From Panopea generosa (Eukaryota > Mollusca > Bivalvia > Adapedonta > Hiatellidae), in NCBI GenBank assembly GCA_029582155.1, contig CM055903.1:40345353-40409352 (forward strand): a DNA stretch of 64,000 nucleotides. The letters run 5' to 3'. Position numbers and translations under genes: made by a program. Positions within the stretch are counted from its first letter, which is position 1; the number at the start of each line of letters is the position of its first letter. Of this stretch, positions 1 through 12,800 are shown in pieces. Under the pieces are notes generated by a model. The model did not search any database. It was given only the letters and a program-made list of their open reading frames with translations, and was not told where the DNA came from.

Positions 1-299
1 GTTGTCGGGTGATGTAATTATATTATGGCGGTCTTAACAAAAATAATCAATCAGTTTGGGATGAAAAAGTTAATTGAAGACAATCCCTAACATAAACAAC
101 ACCAGTGTATCGAGTGTCCAATTGTGCAGTCGTGTAAAATGTTACACTTGGTCCTGATGTATTTCAATCGTTACAACACACGCGTCAGTGGCAAACATGT
201 AGGTCAAATTAAGGTAAATTTAAAAGACCTGCAGTTTCTGCTGCGATAAAGATAAAACGCTCGCCGAAATCTTGACGCTGCGGGATAATGACTTTGGAA

Positions 300-560
300 A
301 TCTAGGCACGCGATACACGGGGAAGGACAATTTTATGTTTTTGTATACGACAATAGGAAATATCTGGGCATAAAATGTATAAAATTTCGAGAAGAAAAAC
401 GGTCTTGAAGAAAAAAATCGGTTCAGAGACGGAAGTACCGGCAAGGCATAAAATTTTAATAAACTTTTACCCTACAAGGCATCATTTTTTTTATGAAAAC
501 ACCAACCAGGCATTAAATTTTAATTATACTGCCGTCCGACCCCCCCATACATCTAATTCT
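300..560. repeat. Dispersed repeat, inverted relative of 21130-21330
   Basis: This segment contains GACGGAAGTACC, AGGCATAAAATTTTAAT, a run like TTTTTATGAAAACACCAACC and then GCCGTCCGACCCCCCCA. The reverse complement of this order recurs at 21160-21290, including the C/G-run end. The two look like copies of one small non-autonomous element; no target duplication was found. Confidence 0.5.
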
Positions 561-616
561 GGAAAAGCCCATATATAAATTAATAAAATAAAAAAATAAA
601 ATTGAACATAACTTAC

Positions 617-810
617 ATTCAACAGTTAGCATGTATTCCCTGGAGTCACGGGCCCCTCCACTGCGAAGACTTCTCACTCGACATGAATATTTCCCAGAAT
701 CCTCTAGATTGACATTCTGTATATTGAGGATGCGGTTACTGTCTGTCAGCTTGTAGCGATCCAGGTCATAGTTCAGCTGGGGGAAACTCCACTCGTATTT
801 CATTGGCATC
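617..810 (-). CDS. Cont: Contactin exon, second half of Ig3 (last exon visible)
   Basis: The exon encodes MPMKYEWSFPQLNYDLDRYK and then NVNLEDSGKYSCRVRSLRSG, ending EYMLTVE. It contains the Ig3 core Trp and the DSGKYSC motif. The acceptor is TTTAG at 811-812 and the donor GTAAGT at 611-616. The remaining domains lie left of the window; I saw no further exon in 1-610. Confidence 0.88.
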
Positions 811-3800
811 CTAAATCAGTATATATTAATATTTTGTGTTGAGATCACCATATTAATTTGTTTATTTAAGCATTGTGTATATTTGGACTGTGCAATACAA
901 TACGTATCATAGAACCGTAGTTTCGATTAGTACACTTTATGAAATAACTACTGAAACAAATCCCGTTATGCTCGCACATCCGTTCTACTGTTTCTACATT
1001 ATCTACTTGCTTTTGAAAGAAAACTGAGCTGCAATAAAAGGATTCTGTGCTGTGAAAAGTACCATTTTTGTTAATTAGTCAGCATGTTTTGCACAGTCAA
1101 TCAGACCTGATTAGCTCAGTTGTTAGCATGTCTGACTATCAATCTAGGGATCATGAGTTTGAATCCCCACCCAGCTTCAATCTCCGTGATGACTGATATA
1201 CGACATTGCTGCCCATTATCATTCGTATCTCACCACGATTTAAGTGGGCAAATTATCAGTTACTTGTGGAGATGGGGTGTGCTCGAGTACTGGTTAACCT
1301 TCCAGGATCCCAGGAAAGAGTGGTTAAGTTAGCCAATAGTCTGATAGCCATTGATGGCATAAAAATGACGCTAAATATTCAATCAATCCATGTTTACATG
1401 TTAAAATATTAGTGAGATGGATTTTGCAAAATGTGTACATATTTAAACATTGTATAGAATATTGAGATTTCATTGAATTGTGTTTCGACTAAAATTAATC
1501 CCGTTCATAAAATTGTGAGAATTTTCTTAAATGTTACTGTTAATGTTAAAAACAAACAAGTTTTAGAACTAGTGACTGCAAGTAAAACTGCCAAGGCACC
1601 AAAAACTAAAGTTGAAATGCACAAACATGTAAGGTTTTACATAGATCCTTCCCCAGCTGATCCTTCCCAGCAAGTTTCAATTAAATCTGACCACAGATGT
1701 AGAGGTTATTGGCACAAGACAGACAGACAGAAATCACAAAAAAACATGTCTTCCTTTCCTGAGAGAGGGAGCACAATATGTCAACCTGAGAGCAGAAGAC
1801 ATAACAAGAATGAAGAGAAAATTTTCTACAATTCACAGAAACAGAATAATCCAAACTGACGAATACATACGTTCCATAAGCAAAACACTCCAGACTGATA
1901 TTCATCCCAGTAATTGCTTTTGAAGGTATGAGCTTGATAAAACCATCCTGTATCTCAGGGTCGTATTCGCCACCACCTGGAATATATATCACATAATTTA
2001 TGGTGCAGGAGTGTGATAAAACCCACGACTAGTTTTCATATTAACCGCGTGTATTATCAGTCTCAATTGATCGCTCAGTGTTTTCCATATTACTCTGCTC
2101 CCAGATGTAAAATGCTGAACAACTTTCCCACTTGCCCGAATATATAAAATAAATGATGTTGATTTGTCATGGTAAAATTAAGTTATTTCGACACGTTATA
2201 TCATACAACACCAAAAGGAAACCAATACGGCTGATTTCCTCCCATTCCTTATGGAGATCATCTGTTTAATTAATGATAAATGCACCATTTCCCTGAGTTA
2301 TTTGAAACAAACGTGAGTTAATTTTACATTCATGTTCATCTATTATTTAACTTATTAAACTTGGCACAAATTATGTAATGCTCATCACAGTCTCACATAA
2401 GATAAATTTGCAAACTTGTTTAATAATTTCAATTATAAATGAGCACTCACGTAAGATTCTCTATACATAGCATAAAGCTGTCTAAAGTAATGTTTCTGAT
2501 CAATATATTACAACCCCTAATCAATATTTAAAAAACCCTGATCAATATCTAACAACCCCTGATCAATATTTAACAACCCCTAATCAATATTTAACAACCC
2601 CTGATCAATATCTAACAACCCCTGATCAATATTTAACAACCCCTAATCAATATTTAACAACCCCTAATCAATATCAAACAACCCCTGATCAATATCTAAC
2701 AATCCCTGATCAATATTTCACAACCCCTTTATAAGCAAGATTACCATTTAGGCATCTGCATGCAATTTTTCAACCAAATTTAAGTAAATATAAATGTCAG
2801 AGAAATATGAAAGAACTTTAAGAATCAAGTCAATAACATATTAAAAATATCTGAAAATCCAATTTATAAATATGTTTATAGAAAAGCCACAATAACACAA
2901 AATATGTGTTAAGTCATAGGAATACAGAAACAGTAGTTGGAAGAGTAAGAGGGCAGAAACAAGTTTTTCAAAATTTATTCAAATTATCCTTCTTATCAAC
3001 TTTAATAACATTATTTCTAACTACATAATTATCATTGCTGCAAGGAGCCTGGGTGATGCTGTTAATGAGTTATCCTGTTGTAACTTGTTTTCAAAATCAG
3101 GTAAAACTGACCTTGACCTTTAACCCAGTAATCCTAAAATTATTAAAATGACTTCAGTGACACTGCTGTGGATTTATATTGGCATTAGTGCAGCACTTCA
3201 CAAATTATAAAATGTTTATCATGAACGGTAAAATAGTGAAGTAGTTGATTGCCAAACTTTAAAACAATCTTCACCAAAAATGGGTTGAATACTACAATAA
3301 CACCTAATTCTTCAAGTAATGGTAGCAGAGCTGAAAATTTACACCATTTATAATGTAAATATTTGGGGAGCCACCCCAAACTATGGCGACAAGGAATGCA
3401 AACTTACCACTAGATGTTATATTCAGAGTTATCCCCATACTGGTCCTGCTGGGAGGTTGGGAGGCCCCGATGTAGTTCTGATGTAAGCTGGTACTGGTCA
3501 GGGTTGCCACACAGTAATATATTCCGTTATCCGAGCTGGTCACTTCAGAAAACATCAGTTTACCATCACCAGATATGAAGAGATGATAATTTAGGGCTGG
3601 TCTTACAAATTCCCCAAATTTGCTTCCATCTATGGCTTCTTTCATCCATGTGTAGCGTATACCTTAAATTACATCAGTTGCATAGTCTTAACCAGGGCCC
3701 CCAGTTCAAAGCACTTAACAACAAGTTAAGATGAATTTTTGAATCATGGTATTTTGAGATTTAAAAACATTCCAGGTAACAATTTCCTGGCATGCTAAAT

Positions 3801-6800
3801 GTACTTCTACTTCCATTACCCATTAATGTTGTATGGTGTTTAGCGTCGCTTTCAACAATTTTTCAGTCATATCGCGACGGTGTCTACTTGAGACAGTATT
3901 CTAAGCGCTGTCACACTGGAGAATCATGCCGCAGAAACAATGGATGGTACCCCACCCAGTCACATTATACTGACACCGGGCCGAGCAGACCTAGAACTCT
4001 CCTCTAAATGCTGAGCGTCAAGCGAGGAAGCTTCTAGTACCATTTTTAAAGTCTTTGGTATGACCCGGCCGGGGATTGAACCCGCGAATGCCGCAGTCTC
4101 CCATTACCCATTAAAGATGCACACCTATATTTTTCTGTTCAGTAAATGGTTGCAAGTTCATTGAATCACAAAGTGGAAGGTTCCATTCGAAGGTAATGGT
4201 TGATTCCTTCCTTACAGTTTTATTTTATTTATGAGAAATTCATTAAAACACAGGTCAGCAATTTCCATTTTATTTGTCAATGTTTTAGCATAACCCAATA
4301 TTGACCAATGAATGACTTTATCGCGGACCGCGCTTTAGAATTTGGTCAACAAAACTTTTTGGTCAAACAAGAATTTTACATTACAGAGACAAAAAAACAA
4401 CAGTTTACTTCTCGAAAGGAATATCCATAATATATGATGTTTAATATACAGTAGAACTTCGATTGCTCGAACTTGACAGGACTGGACATAATAGTTCGAG
4501 TCAGCGGTAGTTTGAGTCAAGCCTGATACACCAATCATCATACATGTACATGGTGTACAAGTACGTTTATGAGCATGTTATTGAATCCCATGTGTACGCT
4601 TTGAACAGGTGCAATAGATGAATCCAATGTAAATAATGTATTTTACTTGTTTATGTAGAAAAAATAATATACCAGAAAAAATAATTTCCAAATATAATTA
4701 ATTGTATTATACTATAATTACTTAATTTACCTTTTATCATCATAATCTTATTTATTCATGTATAAATAGTTATATTTAGCTTTCGGTGTGTGTGAGAATG
4801 TAAATGACATGATAATCACACTAAGTTGCTCGGCTGACTTAGTTATCCCCCCCCCCCCCCCCCCCCCCCCCCTGGTTACTGATTCCATCACTTAGTTGCT
4901 CAGCCGTTTCTTCTTCAGGTAAATGTGTTGTTAAATGGGACATTGTGCAATGAGACTGAATTTTCCATGTTTAAGATTTATAGGGTATAATTGTATGTGA
5001 CACTCTTTACTTTTCAATGTTTGTAATATAAATTGGTTTTATTTTGATTTTAAATTACCAGTAGACATCAAATTAGGAATCAAATTTACCTAATTAATGT
5101 AACATGCAGTATACAATTAAAGCAAACGTGTAAACAATTATAAACACACTCGCCAAATTATCATAACAAACTTCTCGCTCTTTAAGACAGTGGGAATATT
5201 ATGATGTGTAGAAATTACTTCAAACCTTTGAATTCGTGAACAAACCTGGCAAACTTCTCCGATTTTCTTTATCTTTGATCAGCTGTTCGACCGAAAGGTG
5301 CGAAAAACACAGGTAAGTGTGTTGGCGAACCTAATTTCTAGTTCAACTGTTCCATCTATCAGTGTTCTAGCCATCAGTGGTAGAACAATAGAAATTAAAT
5401 AGGAATTTGGTAGGGACCGGGTTAGTTGTTCAAGCGATCGGTGGTGTTCCAGCCAACCGAGTTCCAGCTATCGAAGTTCTACTGTAAATGTGCAGTTTTA
5501 CTGCTAAGATCGCAAAAATATTGGCAATAAAGTTACAAATGGACTATATAAATGCTTACTGGTTGGGACGATTGTGATTTTTTAAACATTTTTGGAGGAA
5601 AACTACAATTTATGTATTAGCTGAAGTCTTTCTCAGCGGTACATAAAAAACATAATTTTTCTAATTCAGCTAAAGACTTTTTTCAAATATAACAAAAAGA
5701 GGATTTTTGTGTGCAAATTTCATTGCAAAAGATTGATTGGTGAACATTTGAAAACTATTTCTGATGTTAAAACTTGATTTAATACTATATGTCAAATGCC
5801 AATATTAAGTAATGCTGAAAGTTAACAATATTTTACCCCTATTTGTATCAGCAGTTATTGTAAAATATATAAATGTTTGTTTTTTAATGGAACACTAAAT
5901 ATGCATTGATTTACCCTCATTAACATAATCAGTTTTTCATATAATATTTGTTTTACTTGGCATATTTACAAAACTAGAACATATTTACCAGTAAAGAACA
6001 ATTGATCTCCTGATATTTAATTTATACATATGCCGCTGAAATTGAATAGATAAAAGTTGAAAAGCCTTTTACTGTAACATGTTACTCAAACAGTAGATAA
6101 CGTATCCAAGACTTTCTTACCTTCACTACGTTTGGAGGGAATCTCTGGGCACAATAATGTTGTGCCCTTATTGGAAACTGGGTTTACAGTTGCAGTCTGA
6201 ACATTGGAGAACTCGCCAAGAGCTGAAAAAAAGTAAGAATATAAGCATAATCCTTACCATTAAAGTTGAATCTACATGAGCTATCACAGAACAGAATATG
6301 TTAAGCTTTTTATGGAACAAATGTCTGAACATTTAGCATCATTTTCAAACCATCGTGTGCTAACTCTCAATCAATTAACCTAGCCACTCTTTCCTGGGAT
6401 TCTGGAAGGATAACCAGTACTCAAGCACACCCATATCCACAACTGATAACTTTCCCACTTGAATCAGTAGTGAGAGACAAATGACAATGAGAAGCAATGT
6501 TGTATATCAATCAATCATCATGGAGACTGTAACCAGGCAGGGTTATTGAAATCAGCCAAGAATTTTTTGCATTAATCTGCATGGCCATGCTTGCCTGAAA
6601 ATAATGTGTAAGTCTGGTCATAATCAATGCTGGTATGACAGAGCAAACAAGGCAAAACAAGATATCGGTGGAACCTATGAATGCTCCCTGAACAAGTACT
6701 TGATTGAGTAGTAGCTGCATTGTTTGTAAAGGGAAAGTGGGTGTAAAGGGAAAATAATGTTTAGAAGAGATGTTTGGTTCTTCACTCTGCACTGCCACAC

Positions 6801-9800
6801 ATTGACCTCTTCTACATTATTCATGTTCCAAGTCTAATTGCACTTCCATGTTCTTGAAGATCAAAACAATGATGTGTGGTAATGGACAGAATCAAAGGGC
6901 CATAACTCTGTGAAAAGTCATAGAAATAAAACACAAAGACAATACACACACTCTCCACTTGGAAGTGATGCTTCCTGGCAAGTTTCATAAAATTCCAGCT
7001 GCTAGAATGAGAAATGGAGAAGACAAGGATTTGGTAATGGATGCAATCTAAGGGCCACAACTCTGTAAATGTAAACACTTAGAAAGTATGCATATCTCCA
7101 CATAATGATACATCAAAGCAAGTTTCATAAAATTCCAATCCATGGTTCAAGAGAAATAGCCTGGACAAGAATTTGGGGATGGACGGATGTGGCTATATAT
7201 GACAAGCATGTAAAACAAGTTTCATAAAATTCCAACCCGAGGTTGTAGAGAAATAGCACAGACAATAGTTTGGTCACAGACCCAATGAAAAGGCCATAAC
7301 TCCGTGAAAAATCATCGAACCGGAACATAAAGACAATATGCGCATCTCCACTTGGCAGTGATGCATACAAGCAAGTTTCATAAAATTCCAACATGGGGTT
7401 GCAGAGTAATAGCACGGACAAGAATTTGGTCACAGACAGAATGAAACGGCCATAACTCTGTGAAAAATCATCAAACTGGAACACAAAGACAATATCCGCA
7501 TCTGCACTTGGTAATGATGCATCCTAGCAAGTTTCATAAAATTCCAACATGGGGTTGTAAAGAAATAGCGCAGACAAGAATTTGGTCACCGACAGAATCA
7601 AAAGGCCATAACTCAGTGAAAAATCATCAAACCGGAACACAAAGACAATATGCCATCTGCACTTGGTAATGATGCATCCTAGCAAGTTTCATAAAATTCC
7701 AACATGGGGTTGTAAAGAAATAGCGCAGACAAGAATTTGGTCACCGACAGAATCAAAAGGCCATAACTCAGTGAAAAATCATCAAACCGGAACACAAAGA
7801 CAATATGCCATCGATGCATCCTAAGTTTCATAAAATTCCAACCAGAGGTTGCAGAGAAATAGCCCAGACCAGAACTTGGGGACGCACACATGAACGAAGT
7901 GGTGACTTTATGCTTACCCCTTTTGGGGGAGCATAATAAAGTAAGTTTTTTACCAGGGTTAGATATTACTATCTCACCCTAGAGTCAAGACAAAATTCTC
8001 GCGCTGTGACGCTGGAACCATCTGGGTGACGTTACATATAAAATATATGACATAAATCATATAATAAATCGTTGTATAATCTTTAATGATAAATTAAGTT
8101 AAAATAATAATTCAATGTGTTTGGTATGCTAGAAAAAGAATCATTCGTGGCTTTTTTCAGTTCAGATAGAAAGTTCTGTCCCTTCGGAAAACAGTTTTCA
8201 GGGGAACGAGGCATTCCCACTAAAAAAGTTATCTCTCGGAATAAAATTTTCTATCCAAACCTAAAACCGATGTAAGATTCTTATATGGTATACTCAGAAG
8301 TCCAAACTGAAGAATACTTAAATACATAAAAACATAAATCTAAGACGGGCAGTTAGGTGATCCTTACTTTAGACTGGTTCCAATTAAACTGCATAAAAAA
8401 TTATGGTTTCATTAATACTGATTGTATAATAGATAAATAACTAGCCAAATTGAGTTATGTTTTTAAGTAAATGTTTTTAAGTGTTTTAAGTAAAACCTAA
8501 AATGTTCATTGGTGAACCGTTAAACAGAAGCCTGGCAGGTAAGCTTAAAATTATATCATTATTTTATGGTCTAATTTAAAAGTATATTTTTCAAACAGCT
8601 AAAGCGGTGCCAATAACTTTTGAAAAAAGTATTTTAAGAAAAGGTTGCAAAAAAAGTTTGTAGCCAACTCACTATCAAATGACAATTGTGTTGGTGAACT
8701 CAAGATCACGCCTTCTGAGTTTGATGCTTGACACTGATACACGCCCGCATCCAACCTGTCAGTAGGATTTTGTATTGACAAGCGTCCATTAGTAATTGTG
8801 TAGCGGGAGTCCAGCATTGTATTGACATTTTCCTGTGTATTAGTTCTCGTCCACAGATACGATGGCTGTGGTATGCCACTGGCAATACACTCCAGAAACA
8901 CGCTTGTCGTCCGACTCAGGATCACGGTGTCCTTGGCCTCCACGATGAACTTGGGTCCACGCTTGACTTCATTTATATCAGAGTACGGTATGCCATAATC
9001 TGAAACATAATAAATAATGGAATTTTGGGTCTGTGACTGGGTCTCTGAATATTTTCTTCCCCTGTGTGGGTCTCTGAATATTTTCTTCCCCTAAGTGGGT
9101 CTCTGAATATTTTCTGATTTTATGATTGTGCTGAATTCAGAAAGTATCAGGTACTGACAGAAATTTCACCACATGAAAATGTAGCACTGCTGGCAATGTT
9201 AACTTACTGTTTACCCTGAATAAACACCTCTGGGGGAGATGCATTTTTCAAAACGATGTGTGTAAAATGCCACAAAACACACTACCCACAAGGAGACATT
9301 TATACTGTGTATTGTTTAAAGCAGACTTGCTTAAATGGGGCAGAACGTCATTTTCAACATATTTCAGGTTATATATGGCATATCCAGTTCTATCGGTGGA
9401 GGAAGACCTCAAAATGAATCTGATTAGAACAACCGTCCTTCCGCAAGTAACTAGCAAACTTTCTCATATAAAGATTTTAGAACCAGCGGGACTCGAACCT
9501 ACCACCTTAGCAGTGAGAGATAAGTGATCTTGAGACATTGCCTTAGACCACTCAGCCACGGAGGATCAGGGTCTAGAAAATGATGAACTGGGACAGTTAT
9601 TGCAACAAGCAGTGTTGTATACCAAAATGCTTGTCAAGGTTTGCAGTTTATGAAACAACCGGCATAAATCAGCATATATGGTGGCCATCCAAGAAGCGCC
9701 AAAATGAAAATTGCAATCCCAATTGCATCAATACTAATTTTATTACACATTTTAAATTTTAGCAAGTATTAAAAACTCTCAGAACCTCTATACAGAAAAT

Positions 9801-12800
9801 CTTTCAAAAGAAGTTATTTTTAGTTGTTTTTTTTTTATAAAATTCAAGGTCAAAAACTGTAAGGCAAATGTTAAAAATTGTGAAAAATAATATTCCACTT
9901 GCAATGTTTACGCACATGGAGGAAATGACAGGAGAAATGGATCAATGAATGTTTCATTTTCAAATAGACGCAACATATTTTTCACAGCTGTATTATAAGC
10001 TTGTATGTGAAATGGTGTGTCAGTGTGGTGTCTGGTTGAATTTGATGACTTGCCTTCTTTAAACTTTTCAACTAACTCAGCTGAAGATCTATTACTTTGA
10101 AAGATAATATTAGCCATGAATCTTGAATAAACAGTTCTGTTGTAAAAGAACAAGAAGGATGACAGCTTTGCTTTTGTGTACTGGTGTGCTTGCCATAATC
10201 CATGCCTGAAAAATGCCAGATAGAGTTTCATGGGTGAAGAAACTTCTGACAAAAAATCATTTCAAAATTCTGAAGAGTGGACAAGATGCTCTACCCTCTG
10301 GCAGGAATGTCTACAAGTGGAAGAATTTCTGTCTGTGTGTCATGTAACAAATCAGCATCTAGATGTTTAAACTCGTTAATCATTGCTGATTGAATCAGTT
10401 TTGAATTATCTTTAGCCTATTTAAAGAGGGCTCGCTTATTCATTTTATGTCCACGAAATGATCCAACCGTACCTCAGGGCTCGAATTTAAGCACTCGCCA
10501 CTCGCAAAATGCGAGCTGTATTTTGAAAATGCGAGTTGAAATTACTTAAGCTGGCATTTTTTTGCGAGTGGATTTCAAGTTGAGAAAATTACTTATTGTA
10601 TTCATTTTATTGATTTTTGAAAATAAACAAGTATTATCCTGGTAAAAATAACGAGTTCTTGTCAATTTTACCAAATTTCTTTTGCTACTCGCACCAAATT
10701 ACCCCCTAGCAGCACCATTGTCAATGACATGTATTAAATATTTAATATGAGAAGACTGCGTCCAATTGTTTTTGATCTCGAGTTCATTCTGCAAAAAGGA
10801 AGTAAAGTTAACAACATAATGAGTAGACTGCATCTAGTTTGATCAATTGCTCATTCACTTTATAAAATAAAGGTAAAGTTGAAACCCGTCAAATTTATTG
10901 TTTACATATTTTGTCAGCTGTTAAAATGGCAGATAAAATAACATCTTTTTTTCAATTGACAACGGATGAAAGTAAGTCCCAACAAGAAAAAAAGAAAAAA
11001 ATAATCCTTCCGTTAATACTGTAATGAAATGGGAGCGACAGCTCAACATTTATACATGTTAAACAATCGTCCTTGGCTAGATCTAATTTTAAAGCGAACG
11101 GCCATTGGCTACATTAATTCTATAAATAGAAATGTGTGTATGTCTCAATCTCAGTCTCTATACACTTGTTATTGTTGAATCCATGATTCATATTTTTGTT
11201 TAGTTAAAAGTGTTTATTTATGATAAATCATTGTATGCATTTGTTTTAGGTAGTATGATAAATAACAAAGACAATTTTATATTTTAAAATATTTTGTTTC
11301 GTAAAGTACTGCTTTGAATTGTACTTTAACATATATAACCTTGATACCATTGTCTATAAAATAAATACAAGCTAATAAGGAATATTAAATAGCACACAGG
11401 CTTTGAAACAATTAATTTTGGGTTTATTAAGACATTTAGGACTACAAGTTTCTACGAAAAATGGTTTGGCTAGTTGGTTTCAAATTTGGCCAGTTGAAAT
11501 TTTAGGCACTGGCCAAAATTGCCAGTGCACAAAAAAGTTAAATTCTAGCCCTGTACTTAGTCGGAAAGAAACCCATATAACTTGAAGAAATAGGTGCAAT
11601 TTTCTACAACAACATGTGTTACTTTTATATAAATAAGTGTTTAAAAAAGTTGTCTATTTACATTTGTATTTGTGATTGATTTTAGTGAAACTGATTTCGG
11701 ATAGGTGATTACCGAAAATCCAAAGATTTAGTATTGTCGCTCAGGAATAATCGGATTCAGGATAGTTGTAGTATTTAGAGCGATACGCATATTAATTGAC
11801 AACAACCACACCATATTCTGTAAAACACGCATTACAGAAACAGAAAAAAACACATGTTTCTGAATAAAAAGTTCATAAAATAGCTTTCTCTGGCTCCCAA
11901 ATTTAAAATTGATTTTTCAACAAGATTTGTAAAAATACGCGATAAATAATCAATGAAATGATCGAAAACCTCAACTTAATCACTAAGTGTTCGCGAGCTT
12001 GTTAAGTTTTTTCGAACTGTGACTGTGACTTCTTATTGCTATAAACAACATCGTTTTAAATTGATTTGTGCCGACAAACAATGGTATGTCATTTATCACA
12101 CACTGTCTTGTGTTTGTTTATGGTACTTCAACCGGAACTAGTATTGCCAAATAGTGTAGCACAGTGCACCTTGGGATATTTATAACATGGTTCCGCTTAT
12201 ATCACGGTTTCGTTCCGTGGATCCCGGCTACCAAGTTTTAATGGAACCCAAGTGTATTATTATACCCGAGGTATGTAAAATTAACCTCAATGACTTATTC
12301 CTATGGAAGCTTTCCAGATAGTATAATAAGACCTTAAATACATTCCTGGGTGCAAAACTCTTTAGAAAGACTTAAAGGTTTTCAAAAAAATTTACGTATG
12401 CTAATTTACCTTTTCTTCATATTATATTTTATATATACTAGTACATTACAATTTTTTTTACGCTGGAAAAATACTGTATTCCTATAATCCGTTGTGTGAC
12501 AAGTAATTAAAAATGTTAAAAAAGGTGACACAACGAAATCAATTCGAAAGTTTTTTTACTAATATTTAAGTATTGAAATAATATAACTTCTTAAAATACC
12601 TTTGAAATAAAATTACCCGTGTAATTTGTATACATGATTTTTTATATAGCAGATTTGAACAAAAATGTTACTGATTTATCAAGTTTAAGGCTTTACTTAC
12701 CTGCATCAATATAATATATTTTTTAGTAAGCTATTAACATTCTGAAGTTTTGGCTTGAAATTTTTATTTTGGCAGCCATCTTGGATTTCTCGGATGGCCA

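Noticed and set aside
2503..2735. CRISPR or transcription factor site cluster
   Set aside because: Plain 21-bp tandem repeat without spacers in an intron.
7125..7891. Repeated 'FDDFSQSYG' frames of up to 119 codons
   Set aside because: They lie in the 156-bp repeat array, on a family found elsewhere as non-coding dispersed repeats.
9470..9566. Leu/Ser tRNA gene
   Set aside because: A and B boxes fit, but the sequence runs straight into a SINE body and the acceptor stem does not pair; the same applies to the heads at 1103, 27578, 37370, 41410, 47155 and 57750.
9908..10252. 114-codon minus-strand frame (MSEVSSPMKLYLAF...)
   Set aside because: Not low-complexity, but it lacks a recognisable domain and lies inside a contactin intron next to repeats; possible transposase debris, too weak to call.
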